Origin: an uncultured Pirellulaceae bacterium
Lineage (GTDB): Bacteria; Planctomycetota; Planctomycetia; Pirellulales; Pirellulaceae
Reading direction: 5' to 3'
DNA: 37,735 bases
Assembly (NCBI GenBank): GCA_938003615.1
Contig: CALKXO010000446.1
Coordinates: 1 to 37,735, forward strand
The number at the start of each line of letters is the position of its first letter. Within the stretch, counting starts at the first letter, position 1. Below, piece by piece: positions 18,710 to 26,676 of the stretch. Position numbers and translations under genes: made by a program. The notes under the pieces were generated by a model. It saw only the letters and a program-made list of their open reading frames with translations, was not told where the DNA came from and searched no databases.

Positions 18710-20076
18710 GCCTTTTCTAAAGTAGCTGGCAGATTCGCGCTATGCTTGCGCAATCGGCCGACGGCCAAGCCAACAATAATCCAAAAAGTGACGCTGGAGG
18801 TTCCTAGGGGGCCGCTGAATGAAGAGTTTAGCAGGCCCCATAACGCCATCCATAGGAAAATGACTGCAATCGATCTTGCGGCAAGGCCCTCAGATCCCTT
18901 GCGTAGAAGCTTCGACATGACCAGTTGGAATGGAATCGCCAACCCGCTCAAAAAAAGTGCCAGTCCGACAATTCCTGTCGTTGCCAGCACCTGCAACACT
19001 TGATTGTGAGCAGTGTAGTTTCGCGGCACAAACCAAACGTCCAGTTCTCCTGTTGTCGATGTTACAAAGTACCCCAAACCAAAGATCGGAGATTTCAAAT
19101 ACTCCGGCCAAATCGCTTCCCACAATTCTGTTCGTCCTGAAAGCGTCGATAGGGTATCGTCATTTCCTGAACGCATCGCGTACTGTTCGGTGGACCCGAC
19201 CAGTTTCGAGAACGTCTCTAGACCGGGGTCGGCCAACATTATCATCGGTACAATCAGGCTGCACAGAAAGGCAAGCTTCACTAACCCCTGTCTGTTTCCG
19301 TTCATCAAAAAGATTAGCAGGAAAATTGGCGGAGTAATAATTAGTGTTAACCTGTTTTGAGCAATCATGAACAGGGCGCCGAAAATTATCATTCCTGGGT
19401 AAAAAATGACTCGCGTAAACCAGTTTGGGAATCCCATCATGGCTGTAGTGAGAACCAAAATCCCAATGGATGCAGTCTCAGCTGCATCGGTCGAGTGAAA
19501 GAATGAGTCGTGTTCGCGTGAAACAGATGTTGCACCTATGGCAACGTAAAGCAAAACCATCGCCAATGCGCGCGTGGTCAACAGAAGGCTCAGAAGAAAC
19601 AACGCCATCCGCACGCCATGATCGGACTCGACGGCACGTGCAACCGTTGCCCCAAGCAGCATCAATAGCGCCAGTGAAATTAACTGTCCGCCTGAAACCG
19701 CTGGGAGTGCCGACCACGAGATGGTCACGACTGACCAGCAAAAAAAAGCGATGAAGCCCGCCAAATAAAACACAACAACGCGAATTCTCACTTGGCGAAC
19801 CATCATGAGATTTACCGCGACCAAAAATGCTAGACCGCCGATTCGAGAGATGATTTTCCCTAGCCCTAAGAGGTCAAGCCCGGCTGCTGTCAACGGTTCG
19901 TCGCGGTCTGGCAGAGAAAAGACAAATGCTAAAGCTACCCACGCGACCATCATGGCGACGATGACAAAGAACTGCTCGGACTTCAGTTTTTGCGTTAAGG
20001 CTTGGTTGGCGTCGTCAACTAAAAAGCTGTCGGTGCTTCTTCCAAGCAATACAGATTGTGAGGAACCCATTGACAT
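18706..20076 (-). CDS. O-antigen ligase/polymerase family (Wzy/WaaL-like) membrane protein
   Basis: Polytopic hydrophobic protein with a WzyC-like segment LSGRTELWEAIWPEYLKSPIFGLGYF...TAHNQVLQVLATTGIVGLALF. Confidence 0.88.
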   Translation of the reverse strand: MSMGSSQSVLLGRSTDSFLVDDANQALTQKLKSEQFFVIVAMMVAWVALAFVFSLPDRDEPLTAAGLDLLGLGKIISRIGGLAFLVAVNLMMVRQVRIRVVVFYLAGFIAFFCWSVVTISWSALPAVSGGQLISLALLMLLGATVARAVESDHGVRMALFLLSLLLTTRALAMVLLYVAIGATSVSREHDSFFHSTDAAETASIGILVLTTAMMGFPNWFTRVIFYPGMIIFGALFMIAQNRLTLIITPPIFLLIFLMNGNRQGLVKLAFLCSLIVPMIMLADPGLETFSKLVGSTEQYAMRSGNDDTLSTLSGRTELWEAIWPEYLKSPIFGLGYFVTSTTGELDVWFVPRNYTAHNQVLQVLATTGIVGLALFLSGLAIPFQLVMSKLLRKGSEGLAARSIAVIFLWMALWGLLNSSFSGPLGTSSVTFWIIVGLAVGRLRKHSANLPATLEKA

Positions 20077-20084
20077 AACAAGTA

Positions 20085-20756
20085 CTAGTTTCCCTCAGAG
20101 CGATTCATCACGACTCCCAGCATCCTTGCTCCGCTACGTTCCAGAGATTGCTGGAGCCGTTTGGCCTTGCCGGCTTTCACGTGTCCGGGCTGCATGACCA
20201 GAACGACACCGTCGGTGACGCTAAGCAACGCTCCACTTCCCGAGGGTTGGTCGACTGCAGGAAGGTCGACAACCACCATGGGATAGCGACTTTTTAGAAT
20301 CTCCAGCAGCGCAGGAAAGCGTGACATTAAAAATGGAGAAAACGTCTCACGGTTCTTTAAACCGCATCCCAAGTAGTCTAGATCTCGAATCAACGAGGGA
20401 ACAATCACATGCGATAGCTCCGCTTCATTGACGACGACCTGTTCCAGCCCGATTTCTGGACGAACTCCCAACGCACGCTCAGTAGAGTTCGCGCGCTCGT
20501 TCCCGTTGATCAGAAGCACCGGTTGTTCGTTCGTAATTGAGAATGCGATTGCGAGGTTGGTAGCAACGGTCGAAGTGCCTTCTCCACGCGTCATGCCGGC
20601 ACACGCAATTACGCATGAGCCGTCGCTATCGTCGAGCTTACGTTTGATTTGCTGCACAAGTTCACTGTACCGTGGCCACAAGCGTTTTCCGTTTTTGGAC
20701 AAAGTGAGTGATGCGATTTCTTCTTTTGTCATCGTATCTTCAGTATTTTGAATCAT
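20085..20756 (-). CDS. CpsD/CapB-type (BY-kinase-like) P-loop protein with non-canonical Walker A
   Basis: Fold-diagnostic CVIACAGMTRGEGTSTVATNLAIAF...VLLINGNERANSTERALG...YPMVVVDLPAV, next to GumC/Wzz. Likely start is Met at 20756 (MIQNTEDTMTKEE), because upstream of it is repetitive DNA. Confidence 0.8.
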   Translation of the reverse strand: MIQNTEDTMTKEEIASLTLSKNGKRLWPRYSELVQQIKRKLDDSDGSCVIACAGMTRGEGTSTVATNLAIAFSITNEQPVLLINGNERANSTERALGVRPEIGLEQVVVNEAELSHVIVPSLIRDLDYLGCGLKNRETFSPFLMSRFPALLEILKSRYPMVVVDLPAVDQPSGSGALLSVTDGVVLVMQPGHVKAGKAKRLQQSLERSGARMLGVVMNRSEGN

Positions 20757-20787
20757 AGCATTGTCTGAATAGGTGGTGGCGATGAGG

Positions 20788-20835
20788 GACGGCTGAATTT
20801 TTGGACGGCTGAATTTATCGACGGCTGAATTTATC
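20788..20835. repeat. 16-bp tandem repeat, 3 copies (gacggctgaattt+3 nt)
   Basis: gacggctgaatttttg / gacggctgaatttatc / gacggctgaatttatc. Confidence 0.9.
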
Positions 20836-20887
20836 GATGGCGAACACAACGCACAGTGAGTAGACGCATAATTAGATAGTTTGTTGA

Positions 20888-20919
20888 GTAGATGACTCCT
20901 TAAGTAGATGACTCCTTAA
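20888..20919. repeat. 16-bp tandem repeat, 2 perfect copies
   Basis: gtagatgactccttaa at 20888-20903 and 20904-20919. Confidence 0.95.
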
Positions 20920-20927
20920 AGCAGCGG

Positions 20928-22466
20928 TTACTGGACTAGCAGTGGGCGTCTTCCAGAGCTTGGAATACTACCCAACACTTCCATTCCTAACATCCTTTCC
21001 ACGTCCTGTTCGGTATTAAGCGACGAATCGATCTGGTCGGCGAAGATCGCGACGCAAACGGCACCGATCAGAGAGAACAGAAGGCCGGCACCTAGAATCA
21101 GACCGTATCGTGGGCTGACGCGTTTAACTTGCATCGTTGGTTCCTGGACGACTTTGACGTTACTGAAATTCTCGCGGTCCAGTGCCAGATTGATGCGAGC
21201 CTCTTCTTGTTTCTCTGAGTATGTCGAGAAATTGACTTCCGCAACACGCAGTTGACGCTCCATCGATGCCAGCTTGGTTCCGACTTGGTTGAGACCCGAC
21301 ATCCGCGCTTTGGCGTCTTTGAGAGACTTCTCGTAAGACGCTACTTCGGCTTCAGCGGACGCTACGTTGACTTTGGCTTCCATCAAACGCAGCTCTAGTT
21401 TTTGAAAGTTCTGGTTTAGTCCGCGTTTGGTTTGGGTGCGAGCGGGGCTTTGTGATCTCATGATCGATTTCGCTTCAATCAGTTGTTTCCGAACGGCAAC
21501 TACCGAAGGGTGGTCGCCTTTATACTTTGCCGTCAGATTCCGTTCTTCTAGTTCTAGGTTGTACAATCGGTCACGCATCAAGTCACTTGCCTGGTTAGCC
21601 ATCCCGCCGGTTGACTCAAGCGTTACTTGCTGAGGCTCAGACGACACAAGCTGCAATAATTCAACGACTTGGGAGCGGTGCGCATCGCGTTTGGACCGAG
21701 ACTGAACCAGTTCGTTTTCAACCATCGCAATTTTCTGCCGCAGCGCAGCTTGATGTCCGTCGATGGACATCACGCCAATCTCATTCTTGAAGCTCTCTAT
21801 GTCTTTGCTTAAACGATCGACGTTCTCCTTTTCACGACCAAATTGTTCTTCGAAAAAGTCGTAGGAACCATCGGTCTGTCGCGCTTTTACGTGCTGCTCG
21901 ACATAGGTCTTGATCAGCACCTCAACGATCTTTTGAGATAGTTTGGGCGATTCTGTGTGGCAAACAATCGTAATGGTGGCTGCCTTACGAGGTGTTTTTA
22001 CCGAAAGCGAATCCTGAAGTTTTTTCACGGCTTTGTCGCGACGCTCATGCGCTTGGTATCCTTGGTCACCATCGGGGCTTGAAATAAACGGAATTTTTGG
22101 AATGGAAATGTTGTCAAGAATCGAGCTCGACTTAAGGATCTCCTCTTCGAGGTTGTCCTCGGCCAATACTAACTCCAATACACCACGGCTTTGCAGGACG
22201 TCGATGACGGAGTTAATCTCAGAATCTCTCGACTCTTGAACCATGATTGTTTTACTAGTGGTTGCGGTCGGATCTAGCGTCACGCCGCCACGTCCCATCT
22301 GGACAAACAGCTTGCCGACGGACTCATATTTCTTGGGCGTCAAAATGACGGCAGTGGTGATCAAAGCCATCAGCAGAAATGCAAAAAGAATGGCTTTAAA
22401 TTTTTGCCGCCACAAGGACTGCATCACACTTGCAAAAGTGATGTTTTGGAGAAATGCGTCGTTCAT
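20928..22466 (-). CDS. GumC/Wzz family polysaccharide chain-length determinant / co-polymerase
   Basis: N-terminal TM (FKAILFAFLLMALITTAVILTPKKYES), long coiled-coil, C-terminal PTMQVKRVSPRYGLILGAGLLFSLIGAVCVAIFADQIDSSLNTEQDVERMLGMEVLGSIP. Confidence 0.92.
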   Translation of the reverse strand: MNDAFLQNITFASVMQSLWRQKFKAILFAFLLMALITTAVILTPKKYESVGKLFVQMGRGGVTLDPTATTSKTIMVQESRDSEINSVIDVLQSRGVLELVLAEDNLEEEILKSSSILDNISIPKIPFISSPDGDQGYQAHERRDKAVKKLQDSLSVKTPRKAATITIVCHTESPKLSQKIVEVLIKTYVEQHVKARQTDGSYDFFEEQFGREKENVDRLSKDIESFKNEIGVMSIDGHQAALRQKIAMVENELVQSRSKRDAHRSQVVELLQLVSSEPQQVTLESTGGMANQASDLMRDRLYNLELEERNLTAKYKGDHPSVVAVRKQLIEAKSIMRSQSPARTQTKRGLNQNFQKLELRLMEAKVNVASAEAEVASYEKSLKDAKARMSGLNQVGTKLASMERQLRVAEVNFSTYSEKQEEARINLALDRENFSNVKVVQEPTMQVKRVSPRYGLILGAGLLFSLIGAVCVAIFADQIDSSLNTEQDVERMLGMEVLGSIPSSGRRPLLVQ

Positions 22467-22628
22467 GAATATTTGTAGCCAAATAATTCAGCGTGAAGAA
22501 TAAAATGTGCCTTGTCGCTTAGTCTAGTTACGGGATGCCTGTTATCCAGAGCCAAAGTCAAGGACGACAGTTGCTTTTTCGTTGCTAAGCACGAACACTT
22601 CTTTTACCTGCACTTTGCCGTCTCACCA

Positions 22629-23975
22629 ATGCCCGATTCGATGCCCCCCCATCCTACGAAAACCGGGGAACCCGCAGCGGTGACTTCCCGGGCGACAAGT
22701 TTACGACGCAAACGTGAGTCTCTGTGCGCGTTAATTGAACAGGCAATGATTTCTGGGATCAACTTCCTGTTCACGGTTCTGCTGTTGAAGTTTGCTCCAT
22801 TGGAAACATTGGGTGTGTTCCAGATGGGGCGGTTCCTGATGTTATTACTGGCCGGCATGCAGAACAGTCTGATTTCGTTTCCCTATACAATTGCATTTCG
22901 CCAGATACGCCAAGACACTAATCAATCTTCCGGAAGCTACGCTGCCAGCCAACTTGGATTGGCCGCAATGTTTTGCGGAGTGTCGATGTTGTTGATCACG
23001 GCAAGTCTGATCTATCCATGGGACAAGTCAGTGTTTTGGATGCTGACGGCGCTGTTGTTTGCGACTCCTATGTTTCTGGTACGTGAGTTCTCTCGACGAC
23101 ATGAGTTTGCACATTTGAGAACCGAATCCGCCATGTGGCTTTCCGTAGTGGCGGCCGCTTTGCAGGTCGGTGGCTTACTGGCTCTTCATTGGACTGGTGG
23201 CATCAATGCCGCGTCCGCTTTGATGGTTCTCGCTCTTGCTTACGCTTTCACAAACGGCATTTGGTTTGTCCTCCGCCGCAAGGAATTTCGGGCCCCAACC
23301 ACACGCGGAGCGGCTTCCTCCACAGATGCCGAACACTACTCAGTTCTCACAACGATGAAGAAAAATTGGCAAATCGGGCGGTGGATTTTCTCTTCTCAGT
23401 CGCTATCGGATTTGTTGCTTACAGCAATTCATTGGCTGATTACCCTCGGAGTCGACAAGACCGCCGGCGGCGCGTTTGCCGCGTGTTTTCAAGTTGCCTC
23501 ACTGCTCAATCCATTGGTAATGGGACTAACCAATATGCTGCCGCCGCGCTTCGCTAAAATTGCGGCTGAAGAAAATAGGCAACAACTCTACCGCGAAGCG
23601 GTTTCATCAGCGCGATCCATGCTGTGGATACTTGTTGTCGTCGGCGCGATATTGTGCGTCGCCAGTCCGTGGCTATTAGGCATGCTGGCCGACCAACCTG
23701 TCCCCAACGCGGCGCTGGTAATGTTTTTGCTGGTGTTGATGATGGTTTTTCAGGCAGTCGGTATTCCACCGTTCCATGGACTCAATGCCATGTCGCTTCC
23801 GCAGAAAACCGTTGCTGCTCAAGGGATTGGTTTGGTTGTGGGTGTCGCTATGTTCTTGTTAGTCGGCAATCTCTGGGGTGCTGCTGGAGCGGCTGTCGCA
23901 TTGCTAATCGGGCGAGTGTTGGTATCTGGAATCACGTTTTGGGAGTTTAAAAGAACATCTATCCACACCGAGTAA
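22629..23975 (+). CDS. Polysaccharide flippase-like (Wzx/MATE fold) membrane protein
   Basis: Polytopic, about 12 hydrophobic segments, in a polysaccharide gene context; likely start MPDSMPPHPTKTG at 22629 (ORF opens at 22512). Confidence 0.75.
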   Translation: MPDSMPPHPTKTGEPAAVTSRATSLRRKRESLCALIEQAMISGINFLFTVLLLKFAPLETLGVFQMGRFLMLLLAGMQNSLISFPYTIAFRQIRQDTNQSSGSYAASQLGLAAMFCGVSMLLITASLIYPWDKSVFWMLTALLFATPMFLVREFSRRHEFAHLRTESAMWLSVVAAALQVGGLLALHWTGGINAASALMVLALAYAFTNGIWFVLRRKEFRAPTTRGAASSTDAEHYSVLTTMKKNWQIGRWIFSSQSLSDLLLTAIHWLITLGVDKTAGGAFAACFQVASLLNPLVMGLTNMLPPRFAKIAAEENRQQLYREAVSSARSMLWILVVVGAILCVASPWLLGMLADQPVPNAALVMFLLVLMMVFQAVGIPPFHGLNAMSLPQKTVAAQGIGLVVGVAMFLLVGNLWGAAGAAVALLIGRVLVSGITFWEFKRTSIHTE

Positions 23976-24152
23976 TCGTATGGAATGGGGCCCGTGCGGA
24001 TTTTTCTACCGGTAATCCTAAAACGTTAAACTGCGCCGAATTGTCTGGTTTCTTGCGGATAGGGTCTTTCGGACTTGATATTCTTTGCCTTCCAACCAAA
24101 CTCCCTTTAGCTCGATAGCTTATTTTATCTGCTCGCCTACAGGTTCTCGCTC

Positions 24153-25472
24153 GTGAAGATTCTTGTCGTCCACAATTACTACCAATGTCGTGGTGGTGAA
24201 GACCAGTGCTTTGAAGACGAGATTGCGCAGCTTGAGACTCATGGCCACGAGGTCATTAAGTACACTCAACACAACGACTCGATCGTCGACCGCAACCATT
24301 TCTCCGTTGCCCTCACAACGCTCTGGAGCCGGAAAAGCTATCGGGAGGTATTGGAGCTGATTCGGGAACATCGCCCTGATGTGATGCATTGCACCAATAC
24401 GTTCCCCTTGATCTCGCCATCGGTTTACTACGCCGCTGCCAAGGAGTCCGTCCCCGTAGTACAGGCGTTGCACAACTTTCGAATGATGTGCCCCGGAACG
24501 TATCTTCTGCGTGATGGCAAGGTATGTGAAGAATGTATTGGAAAAGTTTTTGCCACGCCGGCCATTCGTCATCGCTGCTACCGCGGCAGCCTCGCGGGTA
24601 GCATCACAGTCGCGTCACTGTTGAGCCTCCACCGGTTGATGCGATCGTGGAAAAAGAAGGTGCACGCATTTTATACGTTAACCGAGTTTTCAAAACGGAA
24701 ACTTGCAGGTCTGGGAGTGGAAGCTAGTCGCATCGTCGTGAAACACAACTGCGTCAACCCGACACCGCCATGGCCAGATTACGAACCGGCCAACTATGCT
24801 GTTTTCGCGGGCCGTTTGTCGCCGGAGAAGGGCATCGATGTGATGCTAGAGGCGTGGAATAACTGCGACCCTCCCTGCAAGTTATTGATCGTTGGCGATG
24901 GGCCGCTAGCGGGGGTTGTCGCTGAGGCAGAAAAGAACAACCCGATGATTGAGTGGGTAGGCCAGAAGTCATTAGAAGAAGTTTTGAGTTTGATGGGCAG
25001 TGCGCGATGCTTGATCATGCCTTCGGTCTACTATGAAACGTTTGGCCGTACGATCATTGAAGCATATTCTGTTGGCACACCTGTTGTTGTTTCAAGATTC
25101 GGTGCGATGCAAGAGTTGGTGCGCGACGGAGTGACCGGAAAACTGTTTGAACGGGGTGATTCGGTTGACCTAATCCGCAAAGTGAATGAAGTGATCTCCG
25201 ATCCCGAATTGCACGCATCGATGAAACACGCAGCGCGAATCGAGTTCGAGGACAACTTCACGGCGGACCATAATTTCAAGAAGCTGTTGGATATTTACGA
25301 ACTGGCGATCTCCAACGCCGTTACAGGTGATTTTGGCAAAGTATCCACTGAGCCAGAGACTGATTTAGTGGAACTGACCGGCCCAGATGCCGCACATAGC
25401 GTCCCAAATCCTCATATGGTTAAAAAAACGGCAGGGGAGCAGGAATCTTCGCAAGAAGTCGGTTCTCAATAG
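24153..25472 (+). CDS. Glycosyltransferase family 4 (GTG start)
   Basis: KILVVHNYYQCRGGEDQCFEDE, AVFAGRLSPEKGIDVMLEAW, LLIVGDGPL, IMPSVYYETFGRTIIEAYSVGTPVVVSRFGAMQELV. Confidence 0.93.
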   Translation: MKILVVHNYYQCRGGEDQCFEDEIAQLETHGHEVIKYTQHNDSIVDRNHFSVALTTLWSRKSYREVLELIREHRPDVMHCTNTFPLISPSVYYAAAKESVPVVQALHNFRMMCPGTYLLRDGKVCEECIGKVFATPAIRHRCYRGSLAGSITVASLLSLHRLMRSWKKKVHAFYTLTEFSKRKLAGLGVEASRIVVKHNCVNPTPPWPDYEPANYAVFAGRLSPEKGIDVMLEAWNNCDPPCKLLIVGDGPLAGVVAEAEKNNPMIEWVGQKSLEEVLSLMGSARCLIMPSVYYETFGRTIIEAYSVGTPVVVSRFGAMQELVRDGVTGKLFERGDSVDLIRKVNEVISDPELHASMKHAARIEFEDNFTADHNFKKLLDIYELAISNAVTGDFGKVSTEPETDLVELTGPDAAHSVPNPHMVKKTAGEQESSQEVGSQ

Positions 25473-25498
25473 CCGATTTCGCAAAAGACAACACCGCA

Positions 25499-26527
25499 TC
25501 AGAAACTTCGCCTTAGCGACATGATTAAATGCTCAATCGCTTTCTTCTCCGTGGATTCGGCAAAACGCTCTTTCAGCTCAGCGCCGTGGGCAGTAAGCAA
25601 TTTCAAAAAGTCGCGATCCTGTTCTGCTTTAAGCATCAGGTTGGCCAATTGCTGACGGTCTGCGTCGCGGTAAAAGCCCGGATAGTCGTCGCCTAAGAGC
25701 CCACACATGGCGGTTATTTCGTGGGCAATGATTGGCACGTTGCTGACGATGGCTTCTGAAACTACGGCTGGGCCTCCCTCCAAGTGAGAGCTGAGCACCA
25801 TCAGGTCGCACTGTTGCAGTTGCCGCAACGATTGGGTGTGGCTGACCGGACCAATCCAGGCATAGCGTTGATTCTCTTTTGTTTCACGCGTCGCTGCTTC
25901 TTTGAACGGCGTTTCCAAAGCTGCCCCCCATTGAATCACGTGTGCGCGTGATTCGTCCGGCAGCAGCCGCGCTGCCTCAGCGGCCGCCAGCGGGTCCTTG
26001 ATCGCTCGTAGGTGGCCGACGACGGCTACCTTAAAAGTGTTGGGATTTCTGAAAATGTCCGGCAGCGGCTCGTCATTATTTGCCTGTTCAACAGCCGTTG
26101 CGGATTGGGGAATCACAACTGCTTTGTCTGCCAATCGAGGAGCGACCTTTCGCAATAGCTCAAGTGAAGCCGGTTCGAGAAGCACAATGCGTGTCGCATG
26201 CTCCAGTGATTCAAATGCCTGCCGAAATGATGGATCGGCTTGGTTTTCAACGGCGAGATCCACATTTAGATCGGTGCCCGTCATGATGACGACGATCGGC
26301 ATCTGAGGAAACTGCTTCGCGGCGTGTGAGATCGTTGCAGCATTGCGAGTAGCGTGCAGCGCGATCAACAAGTCTGGGCCAGCCTTCATGATCTCATCAG
26401 CCTCAGGCGTACTCACCACCGCGACGCTATGGCCACACTTTTCCAGCAGCCTCGCCCAACGAAACGCAGTGACATGATTTCCCTGCGTTTCGTTTTGTTG
26501 CTTGGGAGTTGTGATCAGAATTTGCAT
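25499..26527 (-). CDS. SenB-like glycosyltransferase (TIGR04348-type, selenosugar synthase family)
   Basis: MQILITTPKQQNETQGNHVTAFRWARLLEKCGHSVAVV, LLIALHATRNAATI, MTGTDLNVDL, VAVVGHLRAIKDPLAAAEAARLLP, YAWIGPVSHTQSLRQLQQCDLMVLSSHLEGGPAVVSEAI, GLLGDDYPGFY match my memory of this family. Confidence 0.75.
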   Translation of the reverse strand: MQILITTPKQQNETQGNHVTAFRWARLLEKCGHSVAVVSTPEADEIMKAGPDLLIALHATRNAATISHAAKQFPQMPIVVIMTGTDLNVDLAVENQADPSFRQAFESLEHATRIVLLEPASLELLRKVAPRLADKAVVIPQSATAVEQANNDEPLPDIFRNPNTFKVAVVGHLRAIKDPLAAAEAARLLPDESRAHVIQWGAALETPFKEAATRETKENQRYAWIGPVSHTQSLRQLQQCDLMVLSSHLEGGPAVVSEAIVSNVPIIAHEITAMCGLLGDDYPGFYRDADRQQLANLMLKAEQDRDFLKLLTAHGAELKERFAESTEKKAIEHLIMSLRRSF

Positions 26528-26666
26528 TAAAAACTTCAGCTTTCTTTCTGCCAAAAAGCTGCAACCCCATGGCGAGGCCGAAAGCTGCCATCGCCAACAT
26601 CAAATTCAAGATGCTTAGACGGCGGCCCGACGTCTTGTTTAGCCAAATCAGATTCGTTGGGCGCAT
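26427..26666 (-). CDS. Small single-TM protein (uncertain)
   Basis: 79-aa ORF starting 11 nt after the tatC stop, with RRLSILNLMLAMAAFGLAMGLQLFGRKKAE, but its 3' end overlaps the SenB-like CDS by about 100 bp. Confidence 0.35.
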   Translation of the reverse strand: MRPTNLIWLNKTSGRRLSILNLMLAMAAFGLAMGLQLFGRKKAEVFNANSDHNSQATKRNAGKSCHCVSLGEAAGKVWP

Positions 26667-26676
26667 TCATCAAGTC

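Noticed and set aside
20788-20919. Possible CRISPR array
   Set aside because: Units are contiguous 16-bp tandem copies with no spacers; no cas genes in the window.
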